Shown here piece by piece: positions 44,136 to 55,411 of a DNA stretch of 58,656 nucleotides. Numbering within the stretch: position 1 is the first letter of the stretch; each line of letters opens with the position of its first letter. The DNA is from Mycoplasmoidaceae bacterium. GTDB lineage: Bacteria; Bacillota_I; Bacilli_A; Mycoplasmatales; Mycoplasmoidaceae. A program made the position numbers and the translations under genes. The DNA lies in the NCBI GenBank assembly GCA_024427265.1, contig JAKSVP010000003.1, positions 1-58,656 on the forward strand, written 5' to 3'. The notes beneath the pieces are model-generated. The model was not told the DNA's origin. It searched no databases and saw nothing but the letters and a program-made list of their open reading frames with translations.

Positions 44136-45005
44136 ATGATAGGCTTAAATAATAAAAAAATAGGCTTTATAGTTGATTCTTCATCAAATTTAAAAGATGG
44201 ACAATTTGACGATGTTAAGGTTATTCCGCTTGGAGTAACTATTCAAGCTGGAGCAGATGTTAAATCATATCAAGATGGAATAAACTTCCATGAAACTGAT
44301 TTAGCAAATGCTTTAAAAGATACTAATGTATCTATCAAAACATCTCAAGCAACTATGCCTGATATGTTCAAAGCAGCACAAGATATGTGCTCTAAATACG
44401 ATCAAGTGTTTGTTTTTCCAATTCACAAAAACTTATCTGGAAATGTTAATTCGTGAAAAATGGTTAAGGAAGATTTTCCAAATTTAAATGTTGTAATGAC
44501 ATGTGATATTGGTTATAGCTTTGCATGAACAATTGAAGAAGTTAAAAACTTCTTAAAAACAAATAATGCAGATGAACTAACTGTTCAAAAGTTTGTAGAT
44601 GAACAAGTTATTCCTCACCGTGTTGGTTTCTTAATGGTTGAAGATTTAGAACAACTTAAAAAAGGCGGAAGAGTAAGTGGAATTAAAGCTGCATTAGCAA
44701 AACTATTTAAAATCAAACCAGTTATTTTGTTCGATCAAAATGGTTTAACAAACTTCGATACAGTTAAAGATTATGAAGGTTTGTTTAATATCTTAGATAA
44801 ACAAATAGCACAAAAATATAACAATCAAAAGATTGTTAGAGCAATAGTCTTTGTTCCGTTTGGAGATGAAGAAACAAAGAATAGATATCTAGCAGAATAT
44901 GCTAAAAAATACGCTCAAATCCCATATGATTTAGTTAACTTCCCAACAGTGGTTGTAAGTCATACTGGACTAAAACATGTTGCTATCTATGTAAAACTTC
45001 AATAA
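44136..45005 (+). CDS. DegV-family fatty-acid-binding protein
   Basis: 289-residue DegV protein. The N-terminus FIVDSSSNLKDGQ (DSxxDL-like), KTSQATMPDMFKA (TSQP motif with Ala), FPIHKNLSGN and the C-terminal FVPFGDEETKNRYL and HTGLKHVAIYV fit the family, which presents fatty acids to the FakA kinase. Two TGA-Trp codons. Ends in a hairpin terminator. Confidence 0.88.
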
Positions 45006-45027
45006 AAATTACCTAAAGGTAATTTTT
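45004..45027 (+). terminator. Terminator of degV
   Basis: AAAAATTACC-TAAA-GGTAATTTTT hairpin and T-run at the stop codon. Confidence 0.8.
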
Positions 45028-45048
45028 TTATTTTTATATATAATATTT

Positions 45049-45071
45049 TTATGTTTTCATAGAAAACATAA
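45049..45071 (+). promoter_or_regulatory. 5' mRNA hairpin of lipoprotein D
   Basis: Perfect 10-bp stem TTATGTTTTC-ATA-GAAAACATAA. TATAAT at 45039-45044 predicts transcription to start near 45051, so the hairpin is essentially the 5' end of the mRNA; the AAGGAAA ribosome site follows directly. Confidence 0.65.
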
Positions 45072-45083
45072 AAAGGAAACATT

Positions 45084-46007
45084 ATGAAAATTAAAACAAA
45101 ATTAATTCCAGTATGTTCTTTGTTGTCTACCACAACAATGGCTGTGCCTCTTTTTGCGGCATCTTGTGGTACAGGTAATGTTATTGGTAAATCTTTTGAT
45201 TTAATCAAAAATTATTACCCAACCATCGAAAGACATAAAGAAGAGAAGAAAAATATTTACTTAATCAATGAAGATTATGCAAATCAATTGAAAGTCAGCC
45301 CTGAAACATTTGTTCAAGATTATTTATGGTCAAAAAGTTGAACAGGTTTTGCTTTCGAACAATTCTTGTTCTGACAAGAACTTCTTCCAGAAAAGATTGA
45401 ACCACCAGAAGATGCAGATAAATTGATTGTTGCACCACCAAAAGAAATTTATTCAAAAGATAACGAAGTTATTTCAAATTTAGTTATTGAATGACAAACA
45501 GCTCAATGACACGATAATCTTTGAACATTCCCAACTTTGTCTTTTACATTAAAATATGAATCTGTGATTCATGATATCATTTTGCAAGACTATTATTTTG
45601 GTGAAGAACAAATCTCTGGATATATCAATGGCACTACATCTGGAACCATTAAATTTTTACATGTTCCTTTCTATGTTATCTTAAGAACAGTTAAAAGTGA
45701 AAAACTTGATGTTACAACTCAAGTTATTTGCTTTGAACCATTCTATGAATGAATGGCTGGTATAGAACCAGATATGGTTCCTGTAGAACCATGAAGAATT
45801 GAAACTGTTTCAAATTCACAAGTTAATGGTGAAGTGACATTCACAACCGGTTTAACCCAAAGAATTGCTGATGATTGAACTCTAAATGTGGTTTCAGACC
45901 AAGACAGTCCTGAATGAAAATATTTGGATCTTTCATTAGAAAATACTATCGGCTGTGTATTTGCTACACCATATTACTTATCTGAAATGCAAGTGGAGGA
46001 GGAATAG
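45084..46007 (+). CDS. Surface lipoprotein of unknown function (D)
   Basis: 307-residue predicted lipoprotein: signal MKIKTKLIPVCSLLSTTTMA, lipobox AASC. The mature part is rich in Trp (mostly TGA) and aromatic residues (WQTAQWHDNLWTFP), with beta-rich stretches (SGYINGTTSGTIKFLHV). Resembles lipoproteins A-C in layout but without a clear shared motif. First gene of a pair; the next starts 1 nt after its stop. Function unknown. Confidence 0.78.
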
Positions 46008-46008
46008 T

Positions 46009-47304
46009 ATGAAAAGAATTACGAAATGACTAATTTCTGCTCCTTTAGTTGCATTAGCAACTACACCTGCCATCTGTTTATCATCATGTGGTGGTCAAGA
46101 ACAAGAAGTAATAGATATGTATTCATTCACATCTCATGATGAATTTAAGCCTACATTTAAATCATTAGCGGATGAACATCCAGAACCTATGACACAGCTG
46201 ACATCAACCTTAGCATATGTGGAACATATGAAAGATCATCCGGATGATTTCAAACAAGATATGACTTATTTTGCAAATGATTTTGCCCTTTTGTTAGCTA
46301 GTGAGGTGACTGGCCTTGGAACGTTAACAACATGTGAATTTGGTTTTGGAAAACCAACATTTGGTAAAACAACAATTTGGTCTTTCGGTTTTGAACCAGA
46401 TGAAGTAGACACAATATCATTCAAACAAAAAATACATTTAGTTTATAACAAACCAGCCGTTGGTGGAGATGCATTGGTTAAGAAAGATCTTAGCATAACA
46501 GTTGAGTACAAAGATTTAGTATTCCGTTGTTTTGAATATTTTGGTGGTGAAGACAAAGATGGGTGGACAACTGGCATAATTGACAAAACGTTAGGCGATG
46601 AGGCTTTTTGAATTCATCAATATAATTCAAACCCTTGATCAATATCATATAGTTGCATTGATGAAACAACAAAAATAATCCCTGGTGTTGAAGGCAAACC
46701 TACAGTTGAAATCAAGAACTGTAGATATTACAGTGGATTAATAGACAATGCAGATAAAATGTACAATTTGTGGGAATATAGAAAAAACTGTCAAAGTAAA
46801 ATTGAAAATTGTATTATCGACATAATATTAATGAGAAATACAAGACCTTCATACTATTTTGCACATGATGGATTATGTGTTAAAAATATACCGGATATTT
46901 CATTAGTTGAACAAATGAATGTTGAAACCACTAAAAATACAACAAATATAGCTATAGGTGGTCTTCACTTTATTAATGAATTTGGTTCTACTTCTCATCC
47001 AACAGCAAAACTTACTTTAAATGAAGATTTAATACTAAATGAAAATACTGAGTCAGATCCTAGAACAATGACAATAAAAAAGGATGCTGAAGTTCACATT
47101 ACTCAAGGAACTACCACAGCAAGAATCGGGTCTTTTCAATCAACAGATGTTCAATTAAGTGAAGGTTACACAGAAGTTACACCTACATATCGTTCTTTTA
47201 CTATTAATCTAAAGACCCTACCTATAGAACTAACACTTGAAGGTGAAACATACCCTATAACTCTATATCTGCACTACAATAGTATAAAGGTATATGTAAA
47301 GTAA
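46009..47304 (+). CDS. Surface lipoprotein of unknown function (E)
   Basis: 431-residue predicted lipoprotein: signal MKRITKWLISAPLVALATTP, lipobox LSSC. A strong GGAGGAGG site inside the end of gene D precedes it. The mature region begins helical (FKQDMTYFANDFALLLASEV), then beta-rich; a Cys-containing middle (CIDETTKI, IKNCRYY, CQSKIENCI) is unusual for mycoplasma lipoproteins. No enzymatic motif. Cotranscribed with D. Confidence 0.78.
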
Positions 47305-47306
47305 AC

Positions 47307-47333
47307 TAAAAACTAGGCTTTGCCTAGTTTTTA
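47307..47333 (+). terminator. Terminator of lipoprotein D-E operon
   Basis: TAAAAACTAGGC-TTT-GCCTAGTTTTTA hairpin after the stop of E. Confidence 0.85.
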
Positions 47334-47354
47334 CTTTTACCAAATGAAATAAAA

Positions 47355-47389
47355 AATACACTTTAGATTTTTGCAATCTAAAATGTATT
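47355..47389 (-). terminator. Terminator of Trp-rich small protein gene
   Basis: 15-bp inverted repeat AATACATTTTAGATT-GCAAA-AATCTAAAGTGTATT read on the minus strand (one G-U pair), followed by a T-run. Confidence 0.7.
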
Positions 47390-47408
47390 AATTAAAATAT
47401 GCTTAGAA

Positions 47409-47732
47409 TTATTTCTTAGCAGCTTTCTTTTCAAGAATCTTAGCTTTACGAATTTCTACTTTTTCAAGGAATTCGATGTATTCTTTCTTGCTAGGCATGA
47501 ATCAGTCAGCAGGAGTCGTAGATTGTGCATATGCGTTACATTTCTTAGCTCAAGCTTTTCTTCTGATTTCATTGTCCTTTTCTTTTTGAGCAGGTCAGAA
47601 TCAATCAGGAATGTTATTCTTGTCGTTGTAAGTTTCTTGTTTTTGACCTCAACGCATTTTTCTGAATTCTTGTCATTCAGAATCGTTGAATTTCTTGATT
47701 TGATCTAAAGAGTAGGTTAAATTATTTTTCAT
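47409..47732 (-). CDS. Small Trp-rich basic protein with internal repeat
   Basis: 107-residue protein with six Trp, every one encoded by TGA, so it is invisible in standard-code translation. It contains a duplicated motif: IPDWFWPAQKEKDNE and TPADWFMPSKKEYIE, sharing DWFxPxxKE. Remaining sequence is strongly charged (KFNDSEWQEFRKMRW; KAKILEKKAAKK). It has its own terminator and an AAGGGG ribosome site. I recognise no family; a nucleic-acid or ribosome-binding role is only a guess from the charge. Confidence 0.7.
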
Positions 47733-47799
47733 TTTTCGTTGCCCCTTTTCTTTTTTTATGTATATTATTATATTATTAGATTAGGGATTGGAGGCAATT

Positions 47800-48402
47800 A
47801 TGGCTAAAATATTTTATTTACTTACATACGTAAGTAATTATGAGACCCCTTTATGGGCAAAAATAGCGATTCAGGTGTCAATGTGGCTTGCTGTGGCTAG
47901 TCAAATCTTCTTACTTGTTCCTGACATGTTACACGTAATTAAAACACGTGATACGCGTGATAATAAGTGATTTAAATGAATAGTTTGATTTGTATGTTCT
48001 GCCTGCTGAATTGCTTATTCTGTGTTCTTAACGTGAGAAAACATCCCAATAGGGGAAGTAGTAGGGTTAGCCGTTGCCGAGGCTGTAAACCTAGTTTGCT
48101 TGTTTGTAATCTATGGTATTAAGCTTCATAACATTCGTTTGGCCAAGAAGTTTGGACTGACTGAAGCTCAATGATGTTCTCTATTACATACTGTATATAT
48201 CGCTAAGAAAACTCTATCTGATAAAGTACGTTACAAGCTAAAATTAGCTTGTAAAGGTCTAAATAAAAAAGAGAAAATGGAACTTTACATCGATGCCTTA
48301 AGACTATATAACGTCGCAAGAAATGTTAAACGTGGTATTAAACATACTGCTAAAAAGGTTGCAAAGAGAGTAATTAGAAAAGCAAAGAAAAAAAGAGGGT
48401 AA
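47800..48402 (+). CDS. PQ-loop-like membrane protein with basic tail
   Basis: 200-residue protein: three membrane segments in a PQ-loop/SemiSWEET-like pattern (FLLVPDMLHVIKTRDTRDNK then WFVCSACWIAYSVFLTW and LAVAEAVNLVCLFVIYGI), with Pro-Asp in place of Pro-Gln, followed by a ~90-residue very basic cytoplasmic tail ending KKVAKRVIRKAKKKRG. The ATG with GGAGG 5 nt upstream is preferred to an in-frame TTG four codons earlier. Substrate unknown. Confidence 0.7.
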
Positions 48403-48413
48403 TTCCTCTTTTT
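48391..48413. terminator. Bidirectional terminator PQ-loop gene / scpB
   Basis: AAAAGAGG / CCTCTTTT hairpin between convergent genes. Confidence 0.8.
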
Positions 48414-48971
48414 TTATCTTGAACTATCAAAGAAGTTTAGATCATCATCTGTTACATTAAAGTCAACATCTTCAATTGGAGGTAAATCCTTTAAGGATTT
48501 AATTCCAAACAATTCAAAGAATTTTTGTGTTACTTCATATAGGAATGGGTTGCCTGGAGTATCAGCTCTTCCTGTATTTTGAATTAATCCTAATTCAATT
48601 AATCTATCTACAGCAAAAGATGGATCAATATTTCTAATTTCTTCAATCTTAGTTCTAGTACAAGGTTGGTTGTAAGCAATGATAGCTAATGTTTCTAACA
48701 AAGCCGGAGTCAATGGATTCTTTGTTTTAATGTCTACTAGCTTTGCTAGAAACTCATGATTCTTTTCTTTGGTTAACAAATAATACTTCTCACCAAAGAC
48801 TTTAATACAAAGTCCACAGTTTTCATCATCTGCCATTTCTTTAGCCATCTCTTTTAATGTGGCTTTAATATCATTGGTTGCTATGCCTAGAACTTTCTTT
48901 AATGAAGAAAGTTCTACTCCATCAGAGCCAACTGTATATAGTATTGATTGAATTATTGATTTATTGTTCAT
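48414..48971 (-). CDS. scpB: Segregation and condensation protein B
   Basis: 185-residue partner of the SMC complex. Tandem winged helices: IIQSILYTVGSDGVELSSLKKVLG at the N-terminus, then LTPALLETLAIIAYNQPCTRTKIEEIR, the ScpB hallmark, and GLIQNTGRADTPGNPFLYEVT. Starts 3 nt after scpA. Confidence 0.94.
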   Translation of the reverse strand: MNNKSIIQSILYTVGSDGVELSSLKKVLGIATNDIKATLKEMAKEMADDENCGLCIKVFGEKYYLLTKEKNHEFLAKLVDIKTKNPLTPALLETLAIIAYNQPCTRTKIEEIRNIDPSFAVDRLIELGLIQNTGRADTPGNPFLYEVTQKFFELFGIKSLKDLPPIEDVDFNVTDDDLNFFDSSR

Positions 48972-48974
48972 TGC

Positions 48975-49745
48975 CTATCTCCTTATAACATCAAAATATA
49001 TTTCATCTTCAAACTCATCTTGATGTAACGTTATTTGTCCATTCTTTGCTAAGTCTAGCAAACATACGAAACATGTTACTAAATATTGATCAGACAAATA
49101 CTTTTCATCTATTAGTTGAAAGAAGTCTGATAATGAGTATTTTGTAACATCAGGATATTTTTCAAATATCTCTTGAATTTCTTTTTCTACTTGTTCAGCA
49201 GAAACTTCTTGCACAATAATCTTACGATTATTGAAGATGTTTAATCTTCATTTATCATAAGCTGCTTGCATTGCTTTTTGTAAAGCATTGAAATTAATCT
49301 TGTTAGGAATAACAAAGATTTCTTTGTTAATCTTTGTATTTAGAACCTTTTCAACATCATCTTGGTTCTTAGCAAGCATCTTTTCACGTGCATCATAATA
49401 ATTATTTAATTTAGGAACCAAATCACGGTATTTCTTATAAAGAATAATTTGGTTAATTAGTTTTTGTCTTTCTGCATCAATTTGACTTTGTTCTTCTTCA
49501 GAAAGCTTAACAGTAAAACTTAAAATAGTTTTAGACTTAATTCAGACAAGCGTACTAGCAATTAATAAATATTCACTAGCTTCATTTATTTCTAGATCCT
49601 TTTGACCGTAGACAAACTTTAAATATTGGTCAGCAATCTTTAAAAGATTGATATTTTCAATATCCATCTTATTTTCTCTGACCAATGTTAGTAGTAAATC
49701 TAACGGACCATCAAAATCTGATAAACGTAAATTAAGTTCGTTCAT
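48975..49745 (-). CDS. scpA: Segregation and condensation protein A
   Basis: 256-residue kleisin of the SMC-ScpAB condensin. The N-terminus LRLSDFDGPLDLLLTLVRENKMDIENINLLKIADQYL and SEYLLIASTLVW are diagnostic; the C-terminal winged helix binds the SMC head. Start lies 1 nt after the DHFR-like gene's stop; scpA-scpB coupling is conserved. Confidence 0.94.
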
Positions 49746-49746
49746 A

Positions 49747-50244
49747 CTAGTATCCTATAAAGTTTGTCTTTTCTCTTACGAAGTATCTTAAAGTAAAGTC
49801 TTTGTAGTCTGTTTTCTTTAATAATGTATAGTCTGCAAAGTTGATAGTATCAAAGATACTTTGGTTTGTATGACCTAATTCTTCAGTACTATAGTCGATG
49901 ATGTAATCTGCATCTTTTGAAAAACGTTCAACTACTTCTTTAGTTGATCCGATAACATAAATGTCTTCAGACTTTTCTGCAAATTCTGAAACAATGTCCT
50001 TAAAGTTATTGTTTACTAAAACGTTAGGAATTTTGTGTGCTTTACGTAAACGTGAGAAAACAATGTTTACTCTGTTGGGTAATGCTTTTTTATTAAAAGC
50101 ATTGTATGTTTCTAATGGGTACAAAATAGTTTTATGTAAAGTTAAGTCAACAATAGATTTTCAAACTTTAGTTTGAAGTTGTTTTTGTGAATCTATGTTT
50201 GATAATCTTTTTTGACGATCATGTACTGTAACTAAGTAAATCAT
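49747..50244 (-). CDS. DHFR-like protein with divergent N-terminal half
   Basis: 165-residue protein whose second half follows dihydrofolate reductase: LPNRVNIVFSR (NADPH-binding region) and EDIYVIGSTKEVVERF (the conserved IGG block, here IGS). The first half lacks the expected IGxxxxLPW segment and the catalytic acid motif WxxPxDxxxF; it reads SQKQLQTKVWKSIVDLTLHK instead. It may be an inactive relative or a reductase with drifted active site. Its ATG overlaps the plsC stop (TAATG). Folate context: a FolT-like transporter lies two genes upstream. Confidence 0.65.
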
Positions 50245-51011
50245 TATTTTCTCTTTTCTTGAGCTTTGAGCTTAAGCTCAATGTATTTATCAACAATTGA
50301 ACTTTGTAGTGATAACATCAATTTCTCTTGTTTAGTGTTGATAAAATTATTTGGTTGAACAGCTCTTAGAGCTGAAACATAAATTGTTTTCTTATTTCCA
50401 ATTTTTCTTTTTTTGTCAGCACCATAAATTGTGACTGGTGCAATAGCAATAAAGTTTTGGAAGGCAACCTTTAAAGTTGTAGGATTGAATTCTTTAAATT
50501 CATCACCAACAACTCTTGTACCTTCAGGATATACAACTACAGAATATCCTTTCTTGATGTATTCCATTTCTTTTAAATAACAGTCGTAGATACTACGACC
50601 ATTGTCTCTTTGAATAAAGATTCCGTCAAGTAATTGAATCACACTTCTAGTGTGTCAATGTTTAGATAATTCATATTTACAAATAAAAGTAGATGCACCT
50701 AACTTGTTTGCATCATATAATGCTTTGAACATAACCATAGGGTCTAGAATACTCTTGTGGTTAGCAATGAATAACATTTGCTTGGCAGGAAGCTTATCAA
50801 AGTCTTCAGCTACAACTTCAACACGTTTAAGATATAAGAATTTAGAAAATATTTTGTAAACAGCTTTATATCTATCTTGTAGGAAGATGCTGTTTGGGTC
50901 TTTAATATATTTTTTAGCTTTTCTTTTAATAGATAAAAGCCCAAACATCATAGCTATAAGAACAAAAGGTGCTGATAAGCAATATCCAATAGATTTGAAT
51001 ACTTTTTTCAT
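50244..51011 (-). CDS. plsC: 1-acyl-glycerol-3-phosphate acyltransferase
   Basis: 255-residue membrane-associated acyltransferase making phosphatidic acid. HX4D motif NHKSILD, then FIQRDNGRS and YPEGTR. The N-terminal hydrophobic segment (YCLSAPFVLIAMMFGLL) anchors it. One TGA-Trp just after the HX4D block. Overlaps the DHFR-like gene by 1 nt. Confidence 0.92.
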
Positions 51012-51031
51012 TTTTGTTCTCTATCTATAAA

Positions 51032-51199
51032 TTATTTGAATTTTCTTCTTTGAGCTTGTTTAGATTTTTCAGCTTTCTTAAGACCTGGTCTTAAGTAGTA
51101 GGTGTGTGCTTGTGCAGCTCTACGAGTTTCAGCAGCAATTCTGCTGAATTTCTTCATAGCGTCATTTAAATCACCGTCTTTAACGATTACTTTTTGCAT
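51032..51199 (-). CDS. rpsU: Ribosomal protein bS21
   Basis: 55-residue highly basic protein: MQKVIVKDGDLNDAMKKFSR, then RRAAQAHTYYLRPGLKKAEK, the bS21 pattern and size. AGGTGG ribosome site upstream and its own promoter region. Confidence 0.93.
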   Translation of the reverse strand: MQKVIVKDGDLNDAMKKFSRIAAETRRAAQAHTYYLRPGLKKAEKSKQAQRRKFK

Positions 51200-51261
51200 A
51201 AATTCACCACCTTTCTCTTAATGCTAATTATTATATATTATAAAATTTAAATACAAAAAAG

Positions 51262-52185
51262 TTAGGCAAGGTTTCATGAGTTGTTAATTTTATTAACAAT
51301 ATTGATAACTTTTTTGTCAAATAAACAAACAACTCCAAATAAACAAGATGCCTCAACTGGTACCTTAATTGCTTCAACACAAACTCTTGGTACTAAATAG
51401 AATAATGAACCATATTTTAAGAATGGTTCAGGTGTAATTCCGCCATTAATAAATTTCATATATTCAACAGCAGTAATTGGTCCTAATGCTACTGAAAAAA
51501 TTAACATCGTAATAATAACTAAGCTGCTAGTATAAACAAAGTTTATCATTGTGTGATGTTCTGCTTTTCCAATCTTTTTAGTTAGTGTTAAAACGGTTAA
51601 AACTTCATACACAACTACAAGTAATGAGATACCACCAACCACAACTCATTTATAGATTTGGTAGAATTTTTCAAATTCTTCTTCATGTCCTTCAAACTCA
51701 ATAGATGGATCTAATCACACAATTAATGCTACATAACTTATAACTGCAAAAGCTATCACTATAATTTGGTTTAAAACAATGTCCAAAGATATACTTATCT
51801 TTTCCTTGTTCTTTCTGTATCTGCATCAACCAGCAATCAAGCCTGATAGTAATCCAACAATTGGTTCTTGAATTGCATACATCCAGAACCAAATACCACC
51901 ACCAGCCATAAGAAAACTTATGGTGTCTGTAAGAATACCAAATATTAACCCAACCACCGGACCAAAATATCATCCCAATACCATTAATGGTACTCAGGCA
52001 ATTGATATAGATAAAGAGAATGGAGCAATCCGAATGGTTAGTAAACCAAGAACAATTCTTAAGGCTAATAAAATAGCCATTAAAAATAATAAACGAACTG
52101 ATCTAAAAGATTTAATTGGTGAAAAAGGAAAGAAAAACTTCTTTACACTAAATTTTGAGTTTTTCGTTTCCTTTTGATCAATCAT
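51262..52185 (-). CDS. folT: ECF transporter S component (FolT-like)
   Basis: 307-residue membrane protein with about seven hydrophobic segments. The N-terminal half follows folate ECF S components: RSVRLLFLMAILLALRIVLG, then IRIAPFSLSISIAWVPLMV and GWYFGPVVGLIFGILTDTI. The C-terminal half is extended by further membrane segments compared with the ~170-180 residue S-component norm. TGA near the C-terminus is Trp, adding four residues. It would use the EcfA1A2T module whose ATPases open this window. Substrate folate is an inference from sequence pattern. Confidence 0.75.
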
Positions 52186-52189
52186 CTAT

Positions 52190-53380
52190 TTATTTCTTAT
52201 TCTTGCCCTTTTTAGTTTCTTTAACATCAGTAGGCTTTTGAACATCTGCTTTTGGAGGAACTGGACTTTGTCCAGACTCGGCTGAGAATAAATCAATGTA
52301 CTCTTTAATCTTCTTGTCAACAGCTACAGGATCTGGTTTAGGATTAAAAATTGAACCAAGGATAATTGGAATAATATTTAATCCAATTAACCCACATGCA
52401 ACTAAGAACATAACTCTTCAACCAGTTCATGCAATATATGGTAATGATGATGGATCATCATAAATGGTGAATCCAATCAATCATGTCTTATTTATGTCCA
52501 GCATTACCATTAAGAATATTAATACTAGCGAAGCTACAATAACTCCTCAAGAGAAGTGATACTTTAAATTTAGGTTCTTACTGTTTTTGCCAAAAAGTGT
52601 TAGACCTACTATTGTCATAGTATAAATACCAAAACCGGCAACAAGAATATAAATGATACCGCTACCAATTCCACCAAGGAACATATCTTGACTTCCATCG
52701 TTTACAGTTAAATTGTTTGCCATAAAGGCAAAGATACCCATAAGAATTAAACTTAATGATAATAGTCCCATTAATATAAATGAAAATCATTTAACAATAG
52801 GAATAATTCTAGGTTGAGTTTTATATCTATAAAACTTGCCTTGTTTCATATCATCATTTAATTTAGCATAAGCTTTACCAAGTAAATATGGATTTTCATA
52901 TGGTGTAGCAGCTAATGGAATTCCTGCACCAGCAAAAGCAAAGTTGGGATTAACTTTTGCTCCTTCATCATCAAATGATGGTTTGGCTCTTAAATCAATC
53001 TTTGGATCAGTTGCTGTAATGTTCTTTCCAGCAACTAAATCATCTAAGTTAACTTTAAACATGTTGTTACAGAATGTATATAGATAATTGATTGCATCAA
53101 TTAAATCTGTTTCATCTTCATATTTAAAGTTTTCATCAATTTTAAATTTGTCTTTAGTTAGCTTGTTAAAATTCTTTACAAGTGATTTAGCAGTATATTT
53201 AGCTTCTAAATCTACTTTAGTAAATAGTTTTTCACATGCAAATAAAACATTCAATTGGTTCTTTAGAACATTATTAAAATCAGGTCTAGTTAAAAAGCTT
53301 GCAAATGTAGATTTTTCATCTATGATTGCATACATTCTTTTTGCATGTTTTATATATAAATCTTTTTCTAGTTTCTTCAT
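52190..53380 (-). CDS. Membrane protein with long soluble N-terminus, unknown
   Basis: 396-residue protein: ~200 residues soluble and Lys/Asn-rich (AKRMYAIIDEKSTFASFL; LTKDKFKIDENFKYEDETD), then four hydrophobic segments (GLLSLSLILMGIFAFMANN; GIIYILVAGFGIYTMTIVG; IVASLVLIFLMVML; FLVACGLIGLNIIPIIL) and a Pro/Lys tail (VPPKADVQKPTDVKETKKG). Starts 1 nt after holA's stop. I do not recognise the family; a mycoplasma-specific membrane protein. Confidence 0.7.
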
Positions 53381-53381
53381 A

Positions 53382-54287
53382 TTATTTAAATAGTATTTTT
53401 ATTAATTGAGTATATGGTATATTTTTTTGTTTTTTAACATTTATATCAAATTGATATAGCTTGTCTAACATTTGATTTATCATCTCTAGTTTCTTATCAT
53501 ATGGTCTTAAGTTGCTATAAATTGATTGTTGTCAGAATGGTAAACCTTGTTTAGCTGTAATAATATCACTTGATCATTTAGCTAACTTTGCAGATAAGAA
53601 CAATTTGATTTGAACTAATTTTAAAGCAAAGATTGGCACGAAAGCTTGAATAGTAATATTCTTAGATATTAAATCATTTAAACGCTCAATCGTTTCAACT
53701 TCATCACCTTTCAATCAAGAATCTACAATATTGAATACTGTTGCATCTCCAATATCAAAAACAATTTCTTTAATTTCATCTACATTGAATGTTTTTTGAT
53801 TCATCAGTTTAAGTTTTTCAACTTCGTTCATGATGAAGTGAATGTTATCAGGTAATAGATTTACAAGTAAATCTTCAGCTACTGGATCTAATTTAATCTT
53901 AGCTTTTGCTAACAGTTTTTGTACCATAGCTGTTTTAGCTTTTTTAGTTACAGCTGTTGCTTTAACTATTTGAATCTTTAATTCAGAAAAGATTTTATTT
54001 TTTACAGTTGATGATTCAATTGCAAAAATAATTTCATCTGGTAATTGATGCAGTTCTTTAATGTTTGCTTTCACAGCTGCATCTGTTAATTTTCAACCAT
54101 CTATGTTTACAACATAAACTTTGTTTTTTGCATCTGTCATATCAAATAAACTAGTTTGTGATAATTGATCAACTATTTGCAATGACGTAGTCTTACTTGG
54201 AAAATATCTGATAACTTTATCTTTGTTATCAGAATAGATTCTTCAATTAACTGCGTCAAGATTGGCGCTATGATATACTCTTACCAT
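53382..54287 (-). CDS. holA: DNA polymerase III delta subunit (HolA-like)
   Basis: 301-residue clamp-loader delta subunit by architecture: the N-terminal domain lacks Walker motifs, the middle block LVNLLPDNIHFIMNEVEKLKL is the delta signature (xLLPxNLxxIxNELEKLxL), and VFDIGDATVFNIVDSWLKGD matches the domain III start. Three TGA-Trp codons. Downstream of comEC by 8 nt: comEC-holA is a conserved Firmicutes neighbourhood. Confidence 0.88.
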
Positions 54288-54295
54288 TTTTCTAA

Positions 54296-55393
54296 TTATA
54301 TCTTATTGTTATAAACAATAAGATAAACTACCTTAAACACAATAATTCCTATAAAATAATAAACAAAATCTAACCATATTGGCCATTCGGTTGAATAGAT
54401 GTAGATGTTGCTAAAACTTATGTTTCCAATCAGCACATATGATGCAATCATTAGGCCATAATGAATAATTGCCATAAATGGCATTCAAGCAAAAATGAAG
54501 AAATATAAAAAGATAAAAGAGGAAAAATAAGTAAAAACAAAAGCATTAACAAATGTAAGTAATGAAATCTTATGATTCATATTTACTACAAACGGAATAG
54601 TAATTAAAAAACACAAAATGTTTATTGTTATAGATCTTATTAGTTTGTTGTTTAATTCTAAACTCATGACAAAATATGTTGTGGCACTAACTATAAATGA
54701 AAGAAGAAATCCATATGATTGACAACAAATTGGGTTTAATAAACAAATAATAATGCCAATAAATCCCAACCTATCATATTGTTTCACCTCACATTTTTTA
54801 AATACTCAATCAAAACAAAGTTTTAATAAAACTCTAATACTTGCATATGAAAAATTTAATAGTAATGAATAAAAACTAATAATAAAAATACTAATGTATT
54901 TTCCTACTCTAGGTTTTTTCTTAAAAAGAAATCTAATGATTCTAGCTAGTAAAGAAACATGAAAGCCACTAATGCAAATCAACCACACTATTCCTAGATC
55001 GACTGTTTGTTTATAAAAGATTCATGTGTCATCTGATTTAACATTAAATAATATTAGTTTGATAAAACTAGCAATCTCTTTATCATAATGTCCATCTAAG
55101 AAATTCAGCATTGCATTTCTTATCGGTTTACCAAAACTTATTAATTTAAATAAACTAAATTGATTTGCAAACACTGCCAATAAAATAAAAGTTAGTAATA
55201 AGCTAACTATCAACATAGTTTGTCATTTGTTCATTTTTATTCTTCTAAAAGAAAAAGGTATCAACAAACCAGACAACAAAAATCAATAATTAACAACAAA
55301 ACCCAAATAAATAACGACCATTAAACATAAAAGACTAAATAGAGGAAGATTACTATTTAGAATTGGGTTTTGTGCTTGCTTAGTTTTAAACAT
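54296..55393 (-). CDS. comEC: ComEC/Rec2-like DNA-uptake channel (short form)
   Basis: 365-residue membrane protein with ~9-10 segments. The competence-domain core is visible as ICISGFHVSLLARIIRFLF and later NPICCQSYGFLLSF, as in ComEC. Neither the N-terminal OB domain nor the C-terminal metallo-beta-lactamase domain of full ComEC (~750 residues) is present, so it is a reduced, membrane-only form as known in mollicutes. Start lies 18 nt from the divergent S1 gene. Confidence 0.82.
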
Positions 55394-55411
55394 TTGTTTA
55401 TAATGATATTG

